The position numbers and the translations under genes are program-made. Shown one piece after another: positions 23,763 through 34,966 of a DNA stretch of 64,000 nucleotides; position 1 is the stretch's first letter; every line of letters starts with the position of its first letter. Under the pieces are notes generated by a model. The model saw only the letters and a list, made by a program, of their open reading frames with translations, ran no database searches and was not told the DNA's origin. Origin of the DNA: Artocarpus heterophyllus (Eukaryota > Streptophyta > Magnoliopsida > Rosales > Moraceae); assembly GCA_025403435.1 (NCBI GenBank), contig JAJQZP010000218.1, positions 372,001 to 436,000 of the forward strand, given 5' to 3'.

Positions 23763-24898
23763 CCACCTCCTTGGAGCCATGTTGTTCCTTCACTGATCAT
23801 GGCCTTGCCCTTGCCTGCACCTATCGTGGCTCGACCTAATGCCTTCACCACTGCGGCCTCACCCCAGGCCTTCGCCTATTAGGGCCTTATTACCTACCCT
23901 CAACCAATCCTATTGTGCCCCCTTCTTCACCATTCTCCCCTCCCTGTTGCCCACCGAACCCAAGGCCCCCCTAGAAGATCGAGAGAGAGATTTAGAGAAA
24001 TAAAGAGAGAACATTTTGAAATTTTGTATTTACTTGATTTTTTTTCTAAAAAATATTTGTTTTTTTTATGAAGAAAACAAATATTTTTTATTGTTTTTAA
24101 TTTTAATAACTTTGGTATAATTTTTGAACTTCTATGAAAAAAATAAAGCATTTAGATAATAATTAACTAATTTAGTGAGATTAGTTAGTCATAAAATACT
24201 AATTTTTAAAGTTTATAATTTGTTATAAATTTTTAAAATTTTTGTTTATAGTTTTAAAGTTTTATGAAATATAAAATATTTTTATAATTGAATTATGATT
24301 TTATTAGAATTAGTTAGTTTTAATTTTGTTGGAATTAATTTGTTTTAGTTTTGTTGAGATTGATGCGTAATTTTGATGAGACTGTATGGTTGTGATTTCT
24401 TTGTATAATTAGTTTGTACAACAACCAACTTTTTAGAAATGAAAATGTGGATTCAAATGTTATTTGTTTCAGGAATTAATTGTAGAATTTTTTTAAATTA
24501 TGTAATTTTTATCTTTGTATCTTATTTTATTTTAGACATAATTGTTAACTTTGGAGAAAAAGAGGGAAAATTTTTTCTTCCATTAGAATGAAATCTATAA
24601 TTACAAATGTGTACAAATTATTTAAATTCATTTTTGATTTCAAATAAAGGTAAAATTATCATATTTAGCTCCATAAATAACTAAAAACATTTTTGATGGA
24701 TGAAGGGGCATTTTTGGCATTTTGAATGAAATTAACGGTCAACGCATGGTCAATCCTCATGGTCAATTAATAGAGTGGGTCTCTTTGTAATTTTTTAAAT
24801 AATTAATAGGTGTTAGTGTGATTAGTTTTAGTTCAGGGGTGTTTTTGTTATGTTGGTAAAACACATGAGGTTTTAATGTAATTTATTCGTCTAATTAA

Positions 24899-26214
24899 AT
24901 CATTAAACTAATAAAAGTAGTCTTGTACAGTGATTGCATATATAGTATAATGTAAATTCATATTTGACTCTATGTTACAGTGTAGAGGTTCAAATCTCAC
25001 ATTCCAAAATCTGTCCAATAAATAGAAGTACTTTCTATGTAGCAATGTGATTTTATTAAGAAAAATCATCTTCATTCTCATAGGGTTATAACCCCACTAC
25101 TCATAAAACTATAGGCCCCAGTTTAGTATACAGTGTCCTATTTAGATTGAGTCCTACTGTTTTATTAGTAGCAGAGTTATAACTCTATGGATTTAAATAA
25201 GATTGCTTTTTTACTAATGCGTCTTAAAATAGAAAAATCTTTTTTATTCCTATGAGGTTATAACCCTGTTGTTAATAAAATAGTGAGACTCAATCTAATA
25301 TGTAATATATTTTTTAAATTGAGTTTTGTTGGTTTGTTACTAACAAAATTATAATTGATGAGATTAAAAATGATTCCTCCAAAAGAAAATTGTCCCTGTC
25401 TTTTAACCACAAATCCCAAGAATAATATTCTCCGTCCTATAAATTGTTGTTAGACCATTTGGCCTACATTTGACAAGAACTTTACTTCAATAACACCAAA
25501 AAAATGAATTTCACAAGAGATCAAGGCTATTGTATGAATAGCACGCCAATAATTAGTAATTTTTCAGCTAAAAAACCACTTAAAAACATGGGACCCACTT
25601 TATCAAAAAAAAAACAGAAAAAAAAAGACGCACGTAAGTATGCGGCTGTGCCTCTTTCACACAGTGTCTAGTAATTGTAGTTAGAAACTTAGCCTAATAG
25701 TAAAATACCCGATTTTATTTAAAGGTGTAGTGTTCTAATTTTCATTTTAAATTTAAAAAACAAACAAACAAACAAACAAAGTAATAAAGCTAATTATTGC
25801 ATAGTCTCCAAGTTGGTTACCAAATATAACTACATATCTATTTTTTTCCCTGTTGTGTTCACCGTTCAGCTCAATTACCACAAATGCTTCTTGAGGCACA
25901 TCATGTACGACCCGAGTGTGACACTTGATAGGCCAAAGGATAAGGATTAAAAGCACGCGTTTAGATTAGTTTAAAAATAAAAAAGGTATTTTTATTAAAA
26001 AAATCAAACTAAATAATGTTTTAAGATATTTGAAGCAAATTACACATTTACATTGTAAATATGAGATCAATAAATTATTTACATCATTAATAAGGAGTAA
26101 ATAAGCTATTTATATTGTAAATATTTTGTTTTTTTGAAAATGTGTAATTATGTTATTTTTATAACATGTTATTTACTTTTTTTTTTTACTGCAATTTCCT
26201 TTAAAAGAAATACA
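24899..26214. other. intergenic; internal duplication of a TE-like fragment
   Basis: No gene. Two related stretches at about 25063-25225 and 25228-25375 share blocks such as TATxxGGTTATAACCC followed by TAATAAAA/TCATAAAA and ATTGAGTC/ATTGAGTT. A third relative lies at about 46275-46390 in the VQ intron. A B-box-like GAGGTTCAAATCTC at 24985 hints at a SINE-type origin, but no A box or tail could be placed. Confidence 0.4.
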
Positions 26215-26388
26215 TAGCTTTGTTTGCTCTATATTTTGCAGGTACAAAGTTACACCACACGGAATTATTTTTCTCGATGAAGAAAATCAGATCTAATATA
26301 TTTCTTTGATTGCTCTTTATTTTGCAGATATGATATCACCTCACTCGGAATTTTTTTTCTTGACGAATAAAATATAAGATTTAGTGCA
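26215..26388 (+). repeat. two units of a ~90-bp tandem repeat
   Basis: Units at about 26215-26300 and 26303-26388 share TTTGxTTGCTCTxTATTTTGCAG, a CACxxCxCGGAATT block and CTCGATGAAGAAAATCAGAT (degenerate in the second). A third unit continues at 27425-27540 beyond the retroposon insertion. Confidence 0.7.
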
Positions 26389-27424
26389 CATTTTTTTTTT
26401 TGGTGATTAAGATCTACAAACGGAGGAGCAAAATTTATTACAAATAGTGGAAATCGGCCAACGTATAGCCAAAGGTGTAAAGACCTAGAACATGATACAT
26501 ACTTTGATTCAAAAAACCTATTCGGGTATCCATGCTCCGATCAATAGAGCTAAAAGAATCCCTAACCTTAGATGGAGCTGAACTCCTACTAACGGTAATC
26601 CCAACTACCATAAACAAGGACCACACTTTCACCTAGTACCAACTCTAAACACCACCTATTGAACTAAGAGGCATGGGAAACCATCCTCTACCACTGACAC
26701 CACCTGCAACGACACAATAACAACAAACATAGCCCAAATGGCCAGTAGGAAAACCACTAACCTTATTACAATAGACCCAAAAAATAAAAATACACAACAC
26801 AAAAAGATCAGAGCACAGTCTCCGTCACAATCCACGAATCCGGAGTCCTTCAACGCCAACCATCCAGAGACCAAAACCTCCCTACTCCAGCCAACTGCCC
26901 GCCGAAGAGCATCCACAGCCCCACCTCGGCCCACCCCACAGTTTCCCCCTCGGCCAAGGCCACGACAATGGCAGACCCATCTCAAACCACCCTCCACCAA
27001 CGGCACGAACCTAGTTCCCCCCATGGCTGGATCCCTCAACGCTAGCATCAGGTGAACGGCAGCCCAACCCACCCAAGCCTCGGCTGACCCGAACAACAGC
27101 CGAGCTTCCCTCCTCACCCAAGCGACGTTGCCCAAGCCCAGAGGAAAAGTAGCACTTTGACGACCACCAATGGCAACGATGAAGCCTCCTTCCCCGATTC
27201 CAAGCCCAAAATGGCGGCAAGATCCATTCTTCCTCCTCCATGCTTGACGACCCTCCCGAGTAAGACATCCTCCCGCAGGCGATACGAACTCCAAAGCAAC
27301 ATAGATAGCCCGACAATGATACTCCGGATCAAAAATTCGCCTGCCACAACCCCCTCTCTCTAGCTCTCTTTTTCTTGTTCTCTCTCTTTCTAAACGATAG
27401 CAGGCTTGGGTCTTTGATTATGCA
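26389..27424 (-). mobile_element. poly(A) retroposon (LINE/SINE-type or processed copy) with 10-bp TSD
   Basis: Read on the minus strand, the insert starts near AATCAAAGACCCAAGCC and ends in TTAATCACC plus an A-tail (26391-26401). Flanks ATTTAGTGCA at 26379-26388 and 27425-27434 are identical, as after target-primed insertion. The body (26660-27350) is GC-rich and has overlapping minus-strand frames up to 212 codons with stops in between. I recognise no reverse transcriptase, endonuclease or zinc knuckle. An AATAAA precedes the 3' end (TTTGTAATAAATTTTGC). It may be a 5'-truncated LINE or a retrocopy of an unknown transcript. Confidence 0.7.
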
Positions 27425-27540
27425 ATTTAGTGCAATTAAATTTTAAGAAAATATTCCTTTGATTGCTCTTTATTATGCAGGCATAAAGTTTTATTATTCG
27501 GCATTTTTTACTCGATGAAGAAAAATCAAATTAAGTGCAA
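27425..27540 (+). repeat. third unit of the ~90-bp tandem repeat
   Basis: It begins with the TSD copy ATTTAGTGCA and contains CTTTGATTGCTCTTTATTATGCAGG, TTATTATTCGGCATTTTTT and CTCGATGAAGAAAAATC, parallel to the units at 26215-26388. Confidence 0.65.
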
Positions 27541-28111
27541 TAGTACAAATCGACCTCAATATTTCAAACTCGATTCAATTTGACCTATCTCTGTCATCTA
27601 GAAAGTTCACTTTGAAGATTTATAAACAGTTGAAATATTGCTCTCTTCTATTACTTAGAGGGTAATTAACGACACTGAAATTGCATCTAAATTCGGTGAA
27701 CCAACACTCTAATTGCTTTTATGATTGAAAATTAGCTTCACCTTTCTTCACTCAAAGAAATGAAATTTTTAATTATAACTGCTATATGTATCTACAGTTC
27801 ATACAAAAAAAAAACTCAAATCTAACCGTTCAAAAACATATATAATTGAATCAAGATCCATAGCAATTGTCCTAATCATGTACATAAAGACAAGACCACA
27901 ACTAAAAAACTATAAATTTACCAGCTAACAGAAGAATTACACAGTAATATATGGACCAACCTTTTAAAGAAGGAAAATTTTGTGGCAAGATCTATGAAGG
28001 CACGACTTTAAACGGTGATGAAGATCTACTTGTTTGTCGGTTATCTTTTTTCTTTCTCTACTAAAGAATTCTCAACAAAAAAGAAGAAGAATCACGAGTT
28101 TTGGAACCCAA
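27541..28111. other. intergenic, no gene recognised
   Basis: AT-rich sequence downstream of the 28112-28645 gene; it probably includes that gene's 3' UTR. No other feature was supported. Confidence 0.5.
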
Positions 28112-28645
28112 CTAATGATTCTTCTTGTCTCGGGCCAAGCTGTGAAGAGAGAACAGTTTCCTCAAAGCCCTCACAAGCACCGCGGTGCTCGGTTTCCTTG
28201 GCCGTCTCACCAAAATACACCCTTTTTTGGACGCTTTCAACTTCAAATCTTCAACATGATTAGAACCCGGATCTTCAACACCATCAAAATAACCACACTT
28301 ATTATTAACATCATTAGTGGCATAATTATCACTAATAGTGCTAATAATACTCCGTAAATGTCGTCGGCTTTTGATCCTGTGATCCAAGGAAGAAACCCTT
28401 TGAAACTCCTTTTCATTGAAGTGCTCCCACAACAAGTCCATCCTGGTCTCCGAGTCTCCCACTTCTAGTTCTGAGAAACTCTTGTGCTTTCTCACTACCC
28501 CATAATCATTTTCTTCTTCTTTTTCTTCATCTTCTTCTTGATCTGGGTAAACTAGAGAAGAAATACGCCATAGAGATAAAGGGTTGATGTTATTGTTGAT
28601 GGTACTTGTGAGTTTTGGAAAGCTGAAATCTTCTGTGATCGCCAT
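28112..28645 (-). CDS. uncharacterised plant protein, 177 aa, single exon
   Basis: A full-length ORF with ATG start and TAG stop and no need for introns. Its composition looks like a real plant protein: an acidic stretch (DQEEDEEKEEEND, about 35-47), a Ser-containing RKHKSFSELE motif, a MDLLWEHFNE block, and a basic C-terminus with ILVRRPRKPS and VLVRALRKLFSLHSLA. I cannot name the family with certainty. The KSFSELE and MDLLWE(D/H)FNE blocks recall small uncharacterised plant proteins. No signal peptide or membrane segment is apparent. A nuclear or cytosolic site is only a guess from the charge pattern. Confidence 0.75.
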   Translation of the reverse strand: MAITEDFSFPKLTSTINNNINPLSLWRISSLVYPDQEEDEEKEEENDYGVVRKHKSFSELEVGDSETRMDLLWEHFNEKEFQRVSSLDHRIKSRRHLRSIISTISDNYATNDVNNKCGYFDGVEDPGSNHVEDLKLKASKKGCILVRRPRKPSTAVLVRALRKLFSLHSLARDKKNH

Positions 28646-29270
28646 GCCCTTTTTTTTTTGGTGGGGGAAATGAAGGATGGGTTTATTTGAAATATTGAGA
28701 AGAAGAAGAAGATATTTGGTTTTGGGATTTTGAGGAAGTTATTGTATAGTGGGAGAGTAGTGAAATACGTGATGGACGTCGTTTTCATTTTTGCGTGGAA
28801 AAAGTTGGAAAATTTGAAGTTGCGCGTGGAATAGACGGCCATCGACTCAAAGAGTATAACATTTAATTAGAGTTAGGATACATCCCACAACTAACGCCGG
28901 ATTAATTGGTAGGATAAGGCCTATTTGGGGTAGCTGTTATTATAGATGTCAAGTTTCTATTTGAACACATTCATAGGAAAATTACTAATAGGAATTATGT
29001 AAGAGTTTGAAATCTTCTGTCTAATTTTTTATGTTTAAATAGTATCTAACTAATTATATTATAATATATTATTTAATAAAATATATGTAAAAGTTAATTA
29101 GACACTATTTTAAATTTTTTAAATAAAGTGTCATGAGAGAATTGGCTAGACACCATTTAAGACACCAAAATTAAATACAAGATTTGAATCTGTATGTAAA
29201 ATATTTATTAGGTTAATTTAGATAGTATTATGAAAAAAATTATTTAGTAGATAATAATGGCTTGATCATT
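28646..29270. other. 5' flank of the 177-aa gene; intergenic
   Basis: A-rich 5' UTR-like sequence upstream of 28645 on the minus strand, then AT-rich DNA. No second gene was recognised. Confidence 0.5.
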
Positions 29271-29279
29271 TCATTTTAA

Positions 29280-30495
29280 GGGCAAATTATTCTGATAATC
29301 TCCAACCTTTCATGTGAGAATTTAGTCCTTAATTTTTTTAAAAAATTTAAAGGACTAAAATCTTTGATTTTAGTTGTTAAGGGATTAATTTAACCTGACG
29401 GACATTTAATGTGTGTCATGTGAGGGGTAGATAACCACTTTAATTGTTTAAAAGACTAAATACCCTTAATAAATCAATAATATTTAAAAATAAAAACAAA
29501 AAATTAGATATGTCTCTTTCCTTAAAAAAAAAAAAACTACAAAACAGATTTGTCTTAGATCTGGAGAGGGGAAGGATCTCATCAGCATAAGCCTAGGTTT
29601 CCCGCCGCTGCAGCCACTGTGGCATCCCCGATACAAGCCCAACTCCGCGGCCGCCTTCCAATGTCGCCATGATTTAGAGACACCTTGTTCCGCTTCCTCT
29701 TCCGCGCGTCTCCATTTGTCGATCCCTTCCTCTCTTCTTTCTCTATCCACAATGAGATCATAATTGTAGAGAGAGAAAAGAAACGAAAGAGAAAAGTCAT
29801 TTTTTTCTTCTCCATCTCTTCTGGTTTATCATATTATCCATATTCAAGCGGTTTTTTATGAGAGATCTCACAAAAATGACACCATTGTTGTTTGATCGGG
29901 GGGCAACAGAGAGCCACTGGGGCATGTCGGTGGTGGTCAAGATAGAGAATCCAAACTGGTCAATGGTCGAGCTTAAGGGCCCCACCGACGAGGACTTCCT
30001 CATCTTCGTCGAGAACTCTCCGGGCCCGTGTTAAGGCCTGTGGAGAGAATGCCAAGCAGCTGACTTGGGTCCTCCTCCTCAAGGCCCACCGCACCGTCGG
30101 TTGCCTCACCTCCATTGCCTCCGCCACCTTTAGCCTTGCCTTCGTCATCCATCACCGCATCGCCTACGCCGTACCTACACTAAAAACCCCGCCATCAAGA
30201 GAAGCCGTTTCCACTTCTTCAAGGAGATTTTTTTAAAAGTAGATTTTTTTTTATTATTTTTAATAATATATTTATTGTGTTTTTTTTTTGACATTTTAAT
30301 TTTAATTTATTTAAAACACATAAGGTATTTTACTGAAACACCCTTCCTAAAGTGGCCATGTGCCCCACACATAATGTATATTTAAGTCTGTCCGGTTAAA
30401 TTGATCCCTTAGCTTTAAAATCAAAGGTTTTGTTTGGTTAAATAAAAAAATTGGCACTTTCATAGAAGTTTGGGGATTAATAAAGCAATTTACCC
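29280..30495. mobile_element. Pack-MULE carrying a CSLC gene fragment
   Basis: Long imperfect terminal inverted repeats: left 29280-~29450 starts GGGCAAATTATTCTG; right ~30310-30495 ends CAATTTACCC. Shared internal blocks include AAAATCTTTGATTTTAG against its right-arm counterpart, GGGATTAATTTAACC against GGGATCAATTTAACC, and the TGTGTCATGTG / TGTGGGGCACATG region. The flanks TCATTTTAA (29271-29279) and TTCTTTTAA (30496-30504) match at 7 of 9 bases, consistent with an aged MULE TSD. The interior (29560-30230) is strongly GC-rich and contains host coding sequence at 29876-30172. No transposase is seen. Confidence 0.75.
29876..30172 (+). pseudogene. captured fragment of a cellulose-synthase-like C (CSLC, xyloglucan glucan synthase) gene
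   Basis: Starting at an ATG (MTPLLF...), the reading frame gives SVVVKIENPNWSMVELKGP, which is the conserved N-terminal cytosolic block of plant CSLC proteins. The frame stops at TAA (30032). In the +1 frame from 30033 it continues with ENAKQLTWVLLLKAHRTVGC and a hydrophobic stretch, again as in CSLC just before and at the first membrane segment. So exon-1 sequence was captured and then frameshifted. No glycosyltransferase domain is present, and this cannot make a functional enzyme. Confidence 0.8.
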
Positions 30496-30504
30496 TTCTT
30501 TTAA

Positions 30505-31381
30505 ACTCAACAATGGTAGAGGGAGATATAATTGAGTAGAGCATAGGTCCCTGTTTAACTTTTGAAATTCAAACTTTTGCCAATAAAAATTTTAAAACTT
30601 TTACATATGTCCTCACCGTTACCCAATTAAATAATATTTAAAAGATGTTGTTTTGCCCCAATTTTATAAGGAAAATAAAAATTATATTCCTATATAGTAA
30701 AAAAAATATAATTATATATCCATTTAATAAACTATTATCATAATGCTGCTATTAAAAAAAGTCTCTAGCTCCACCATTGTTTGAAACAAAGTGAAATGAA
30801 ATAAATGAAAATTTTATTTTGCGTCACTCTCATGAATGTGTTATGTGTTATTGTTGGTAAGTTCAGTAATTATTTATAGTATTTACTTAAGTGAAGCATA
30901 GAAAATATAATAAGTAAAATGAACTCCATTTATAGAAATTTATCTCCATTTACTTATAATGATTAGAAAATAGATCTAGTAAAGTAATAAGCTGAAGTTT
31001 GTGAATTTTTATTTTTTAGATTTAATAAAATACTACACAAAATAGAGGAAAAGCTACGAAAACTTGAATAAAAACCACAACTAAATAGATATAAGAGATC
31101 TGCATGGACCTATCACATTATCACTATAAATTGAGATCTTAAAATAATACATTATTAATTATTCATTGTGAAAAAAATAGATAAAAAGAAAAATCCTACT
31201 CGGGATTTAAGATGAAGAATGAGAAAAGAATCATTATGATGATAGAAACTCTTATTAATGCAAAACAACCCTTATAAATTTGTTGAAAATCTTTTTATAA
31301 ATTCTAGAAGGAATCAAGTCATTAAAAAAAGTTTGTACCAGTAGTTTTGAAAAGTCAAAATAAATTAATACTTAAAGAACA
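30505..31381. other. intergenic, no gene recognised
   Basis: AT-rich with no supported feature. Confidence 0.5.
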
Positions 31382-31386
31382 TGTTC

Positions 31387-33604
31387 TGCAACGCTCAGAA
31401 ATTAATTAAGTATAATTAGCGTATAAAATAATGAATTAGTATGCTTTATTGTAATTTAAACTTAATCTAATTATTTTCTGGTATTTTCTAATTAATTTCA
31501 CTTTTAATTATTTTTATTAGTTATTTTAAATTTTGGATTGAAACAATTTGTCAAATTCCAAACAAGTCATTTCTTACCATAAACTCAAGCAACCTTGAAA
31601 CTGTTTTACCAAAACCACATGTTGGACATGGTTTTCACTCTGAAAACCACTCTATCCTCCTCTATTTATTAACTCTCCCTCACTCTCTCTCACCACTCTC
31701 TCTTCTTTCTCTCTTCTTTTTCCCTCTCTTTCCCGTCACTATTCTCTCTCTTTCTCTTAGCAAAATCCCACTTCTCCGAGCTTCACTTCTGCTGATTTGA
31801 GATAAGAAGCAACGATCAAGCCACCGAGATTTCTTCCAAAATGTCCATTTGAGCTTAGCTGTCTCTCTCTTTTCAAAGTTTCAAAGTTTTATTTCAAAAT
31901 CTTTAATCTTTCTTGAATATTGTAATCCGAGCTTCCTTGAGCTCAAATAACGTTTAATATGAGTTGTAGAATGTGTTTTACCATGAATTTAAACTTTATT
32001 TGAGCAAAAATCAACTTACCCAAGTTTTTACATTTTTCTTTAATTTTCAAATAAACTGTGATATTGTGTTTAAATTTGGGGATTTTGTTCCGAATAGGTT
32101 TAGGCTGGCTTCCTAGTGATTCCTGCATGTTTTTTGGATTTGAAATGGTGAAAAATAGGTTGAATCGAGCTTGGAAAGCTTAGGAAAGCCAAGACCTGAA
32201 ATCTAGAATTTTTCAGATTTTGACAGATCGATAGGCTAAACTTGAGTTTTGGCAGGCCGGATTTAAGAGTTCGGTAGGTTAGGCTCATTCTTTCGGTAGG
32301 CCGGACTCAAGCAATTCGACAGGCTGGACTCAAGTGGTCGGCAAGCCAGACTCGGGTGGTCGGTAGGTCGAAGCTCTGCAGTTCGACAGGTCAGACCAAG
32401 GAAATCGACAGATCGACTAGACTATATAAAAATGTTTGTTTTCCACTAGTTTTCACCGTTTAAAGCATAAATTGAGACTTTGACTTTGTGACATGATTTT
32501 GTGAATGTCAAAGGCACACTAAGGCACCATGAAATATTTAGTATTGTAGAATACTTTAAGTTAAATATTGACAAATCTAGTTTATATTTAAGGTTGTTCG
32601 TGGTCCGAGGAGTTAACGTATAGCGGGGCGGTACTATAGTGTATGTGCTATCGTATCGGGTAATGAGATAGGACTCTAGACCCTCTTTCCTTATTAGCCA
32701 TGATTTTAAAAGATTTTGGCCACAAAGTGTTTTTTTAGAATATGTTTTAAGGAATGGTTGAGATGAGTTTATTCAGTAATTTTCAGTAGCTATTGAATAA
32801 TGAAATAATTATAATGAGCGGAATAATGAATGTAAAAGAGAACATTCAGTAATATGAGACTCAAATAATAATATAGTATCGAACGAGTCAGAAACACAGT
32901 TCAGAATGATATGCTGGGCATGATGCCATATTCAAATATTGGGTCATGCAGAGAGTGACCTTGGAGGCAGGTCCCAAAACCCAGCTGGACCACTACAGTG
33001 GTGATTTTAACGGCTTTGCTGAATATAAAATGATAAGATTAGTTTTAGATAAATGTCAAACCAAAATGGTAAGCACGAGATTAAAGAGACTTATTTACTG
33101 TGTTTAATATTCCTTGTGCCAATGAAAGATTTATACATTGAAATTAAAGTTCTCAAAGCTTAAGTCCTACTGAGCCTTTCGCTCACAGTTTTATTATTTT
33201 TAAAATTTCCTCCTCTAAGTGGTTCACAGCATAGAGCTGACTGAGACGCTGTTGATCGAATGCGTGAACTGTAGGAGTTTCTAATTAGGTTATTTGCTTT
33301 TCTAATCGAGGCATGTAATATTTTCATCGTTCTTCTTTTGGATTGGACTGTGGTTGTATTTTATTTATGTCGATATTATGTGTGTACACAAATGTGAGCC
33401 GGTGTAGCCCAACTCGTTCTTATTAGTTTTCATTATTTGCAAATTTAACTTACTTTTGTTTAGTGGTATTTATCTAAAATTTTTAAATCTACCATGTTTT
33501 TATAAATAACACTGTAAATTAATTAGCGAGTTAAATTAAATAAAAATTTGGTTTAATTAATTTAATTGATCCGTTATGTCATCAACCAGGTAGGGTTTGT
33601 GACA
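31387..33604 (+). mobile_element. solo LTR, Gypsy-like (2218 bp)
   Basis: Starts TGCAACGCTCAG and ends GGTTTGTGACA, flanked by a perfect 5-bp TSD TGTTC (31382-31386 and 33605-33609). A promoter-like layout sits inside: a TATA-like CTATTTATTAAC at about 31660, followed by a CT-rich tract to about 31760 as in a transcribed leader. No internal retrotransposon sequence adjoins it, so the rest was lost by LTR-LTR recombination. Its TG-N-AACGC start is similar in kind to the ends of the 15564 element, but the sequence is a different family. Confidence 0.88.
32222..32420 (+). repeat. ~22-bp minisatellite inside the solo LTR
   Basis: About nine degenerate units of the form 'TTCGxxAGGCxGGACTCAAG' follow each other, for example TCGGTAGGCCGGACTCAAGC, TTCGACAGGCTGGACTCAAG, TCGGCAAGCCAGACTCGGGT and TTCGACAGGTCAGACCAAGG. 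Such arrays are unusual within an LTR. Confidence 0.75.
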
Positions 33605-33609
33605 TGTTC

Positions 33610-34926
33610 ACACATATTGTCAAGTTTCTTTGAAAAAAAAACAATTATGTAAAAAAAAAAAAGGAAAAATGTAGAATATTTGAATCATTTTTTGGATATA
33701 CTATTAACTTTTAGAGAAATACAATCTCAGTAAATATATCTCATCTAACGTTTGATCTTGGCATGTTTTCTATCACAAAAGTCTTAGTTTTCTCCCAATT
33801 TTATGAAACAAACATCTATAGAGCATTTAGATTGTCAATTTGAATTAAAAACATAGTTATAAAACAAGTTTAAACATGAAGTTTTTTGGCTTCGAACCGG
33901 TGAGCCAAACATGCACATAATTATTTTAAGTTTTGTTATCAGTAGTATGTATTTTATTTTATTTTTTTTAAAGGCTTGGCGCACTAGCATGTACGAGGAA
34001 AGAACAAAAAAAGGAAAAGAAAACAGGCCGTTTGCCTAGAGATATGGATGATCGTATATAGAAAGTGTAGGTTTCATTTGACTACGTTGTTTCAACTGTT
34101 ATAAAGTAAAACTCTTACGTATTACAATGTAAAACAAAAGTATGCTATAATGAAACTCTCACATGCTATAGTAAATTTGTTTCAACTTTTAGTTAAAACT
34201 GTATTATCAAACACACTCTTCATTTATGGTAAAATAGAGTATGGTTTTATTGCTAGGCTACGCTCGCAACCACTTTTATGATTAATTTTGAGTTACTAAT
34301 TAATTAATTAACACTTAGCATTAATAAGAAAACCACCATTTAACCTTTTTTTTGAAAAAAATACCCACCAATGAAAATAATAAAATGAAAATGGAATGAG
34401 TAGAGACCTTAATAACTCCATTGAAAAGAAGAAGTCAATAAATGAATACAGTGGGGGTGCAACTTTGTTGTAAGTTGGCTAGAGGAGACATTTGCCAGAG
34501 AAGAGCAATTAATGCCAAGAATTATTCATATCTCTCATTATAAACACACGTCTAGAAGAGCTTTCTGGACCATGTAATGGACAAAAGCGTCCTCGTGGTG
34601 AGCGTGTATAAATTCTCTGTTCGATTCAAATAAGTGCGAGCGTGTAATATATAAAGGGCTATTCTAGTCATGAGGGGTCCCTCCAACAATAACATGTATA
34701 GGAAAAAAGGGTAACATAATGATGGTTAATAACATAATCATACTAAGAAAGTCCTTCAAAAACTATGTTATACATTTTTAACATACATCAATATTAAAGA
34801 CATAACAACAAAAAATTTAATCGTCCAAAGACTATGTTACATAGCTTAAACATGAATATTATATTTAATAATAAGGCTACCGTCCATATATATATATATA
34901 TATATTTGCTTATGTTTTTCCTGCTG

Positions 34927-34966
<40 letters not shown>

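Larger units (their letters stand above)
15057..24889. mobile_element. non-autonomous MULE-like element, split by LTR retrotransposon
   Basis: Once the retrotransposon and one TSD copy (15564-23762) are set aside, 15057-15563 and 23763-24889 form one element of about 1.6 kb. The left end (GGTGAATTATATTGACACTCC) and the inverted right end (CGAATAAATTACATTAAAACC) are similar, and both arms continue with related blocks (a 'GGCAAAAATACTCC'-like stretch left, its complement at about 24705 right). Flanks TTTAATTAA (15048-15056) and TCTAATTAA (24890-24898) match at 8 of 9 bases, as expected for a MULE TSD. The interior near the junction is C-rich, unlike its AT-rich surroundings. No transposase was seen. 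Confidence 0.5.

Noticed and set aside
26656..27294. 212-codon minus-strand ORF in GC-rich DNA
   Set aside because: It lies inside the poly(A) retroposon, overlaps several other open frames on both strands, is low in recognisable motifs, and is best explained by GC-rich composition.
32222..32420. Possible CRISPR-like array
   Set aside because: Units are directly adjacent and degenerate without unique spacers, and the context is a plant LTR.
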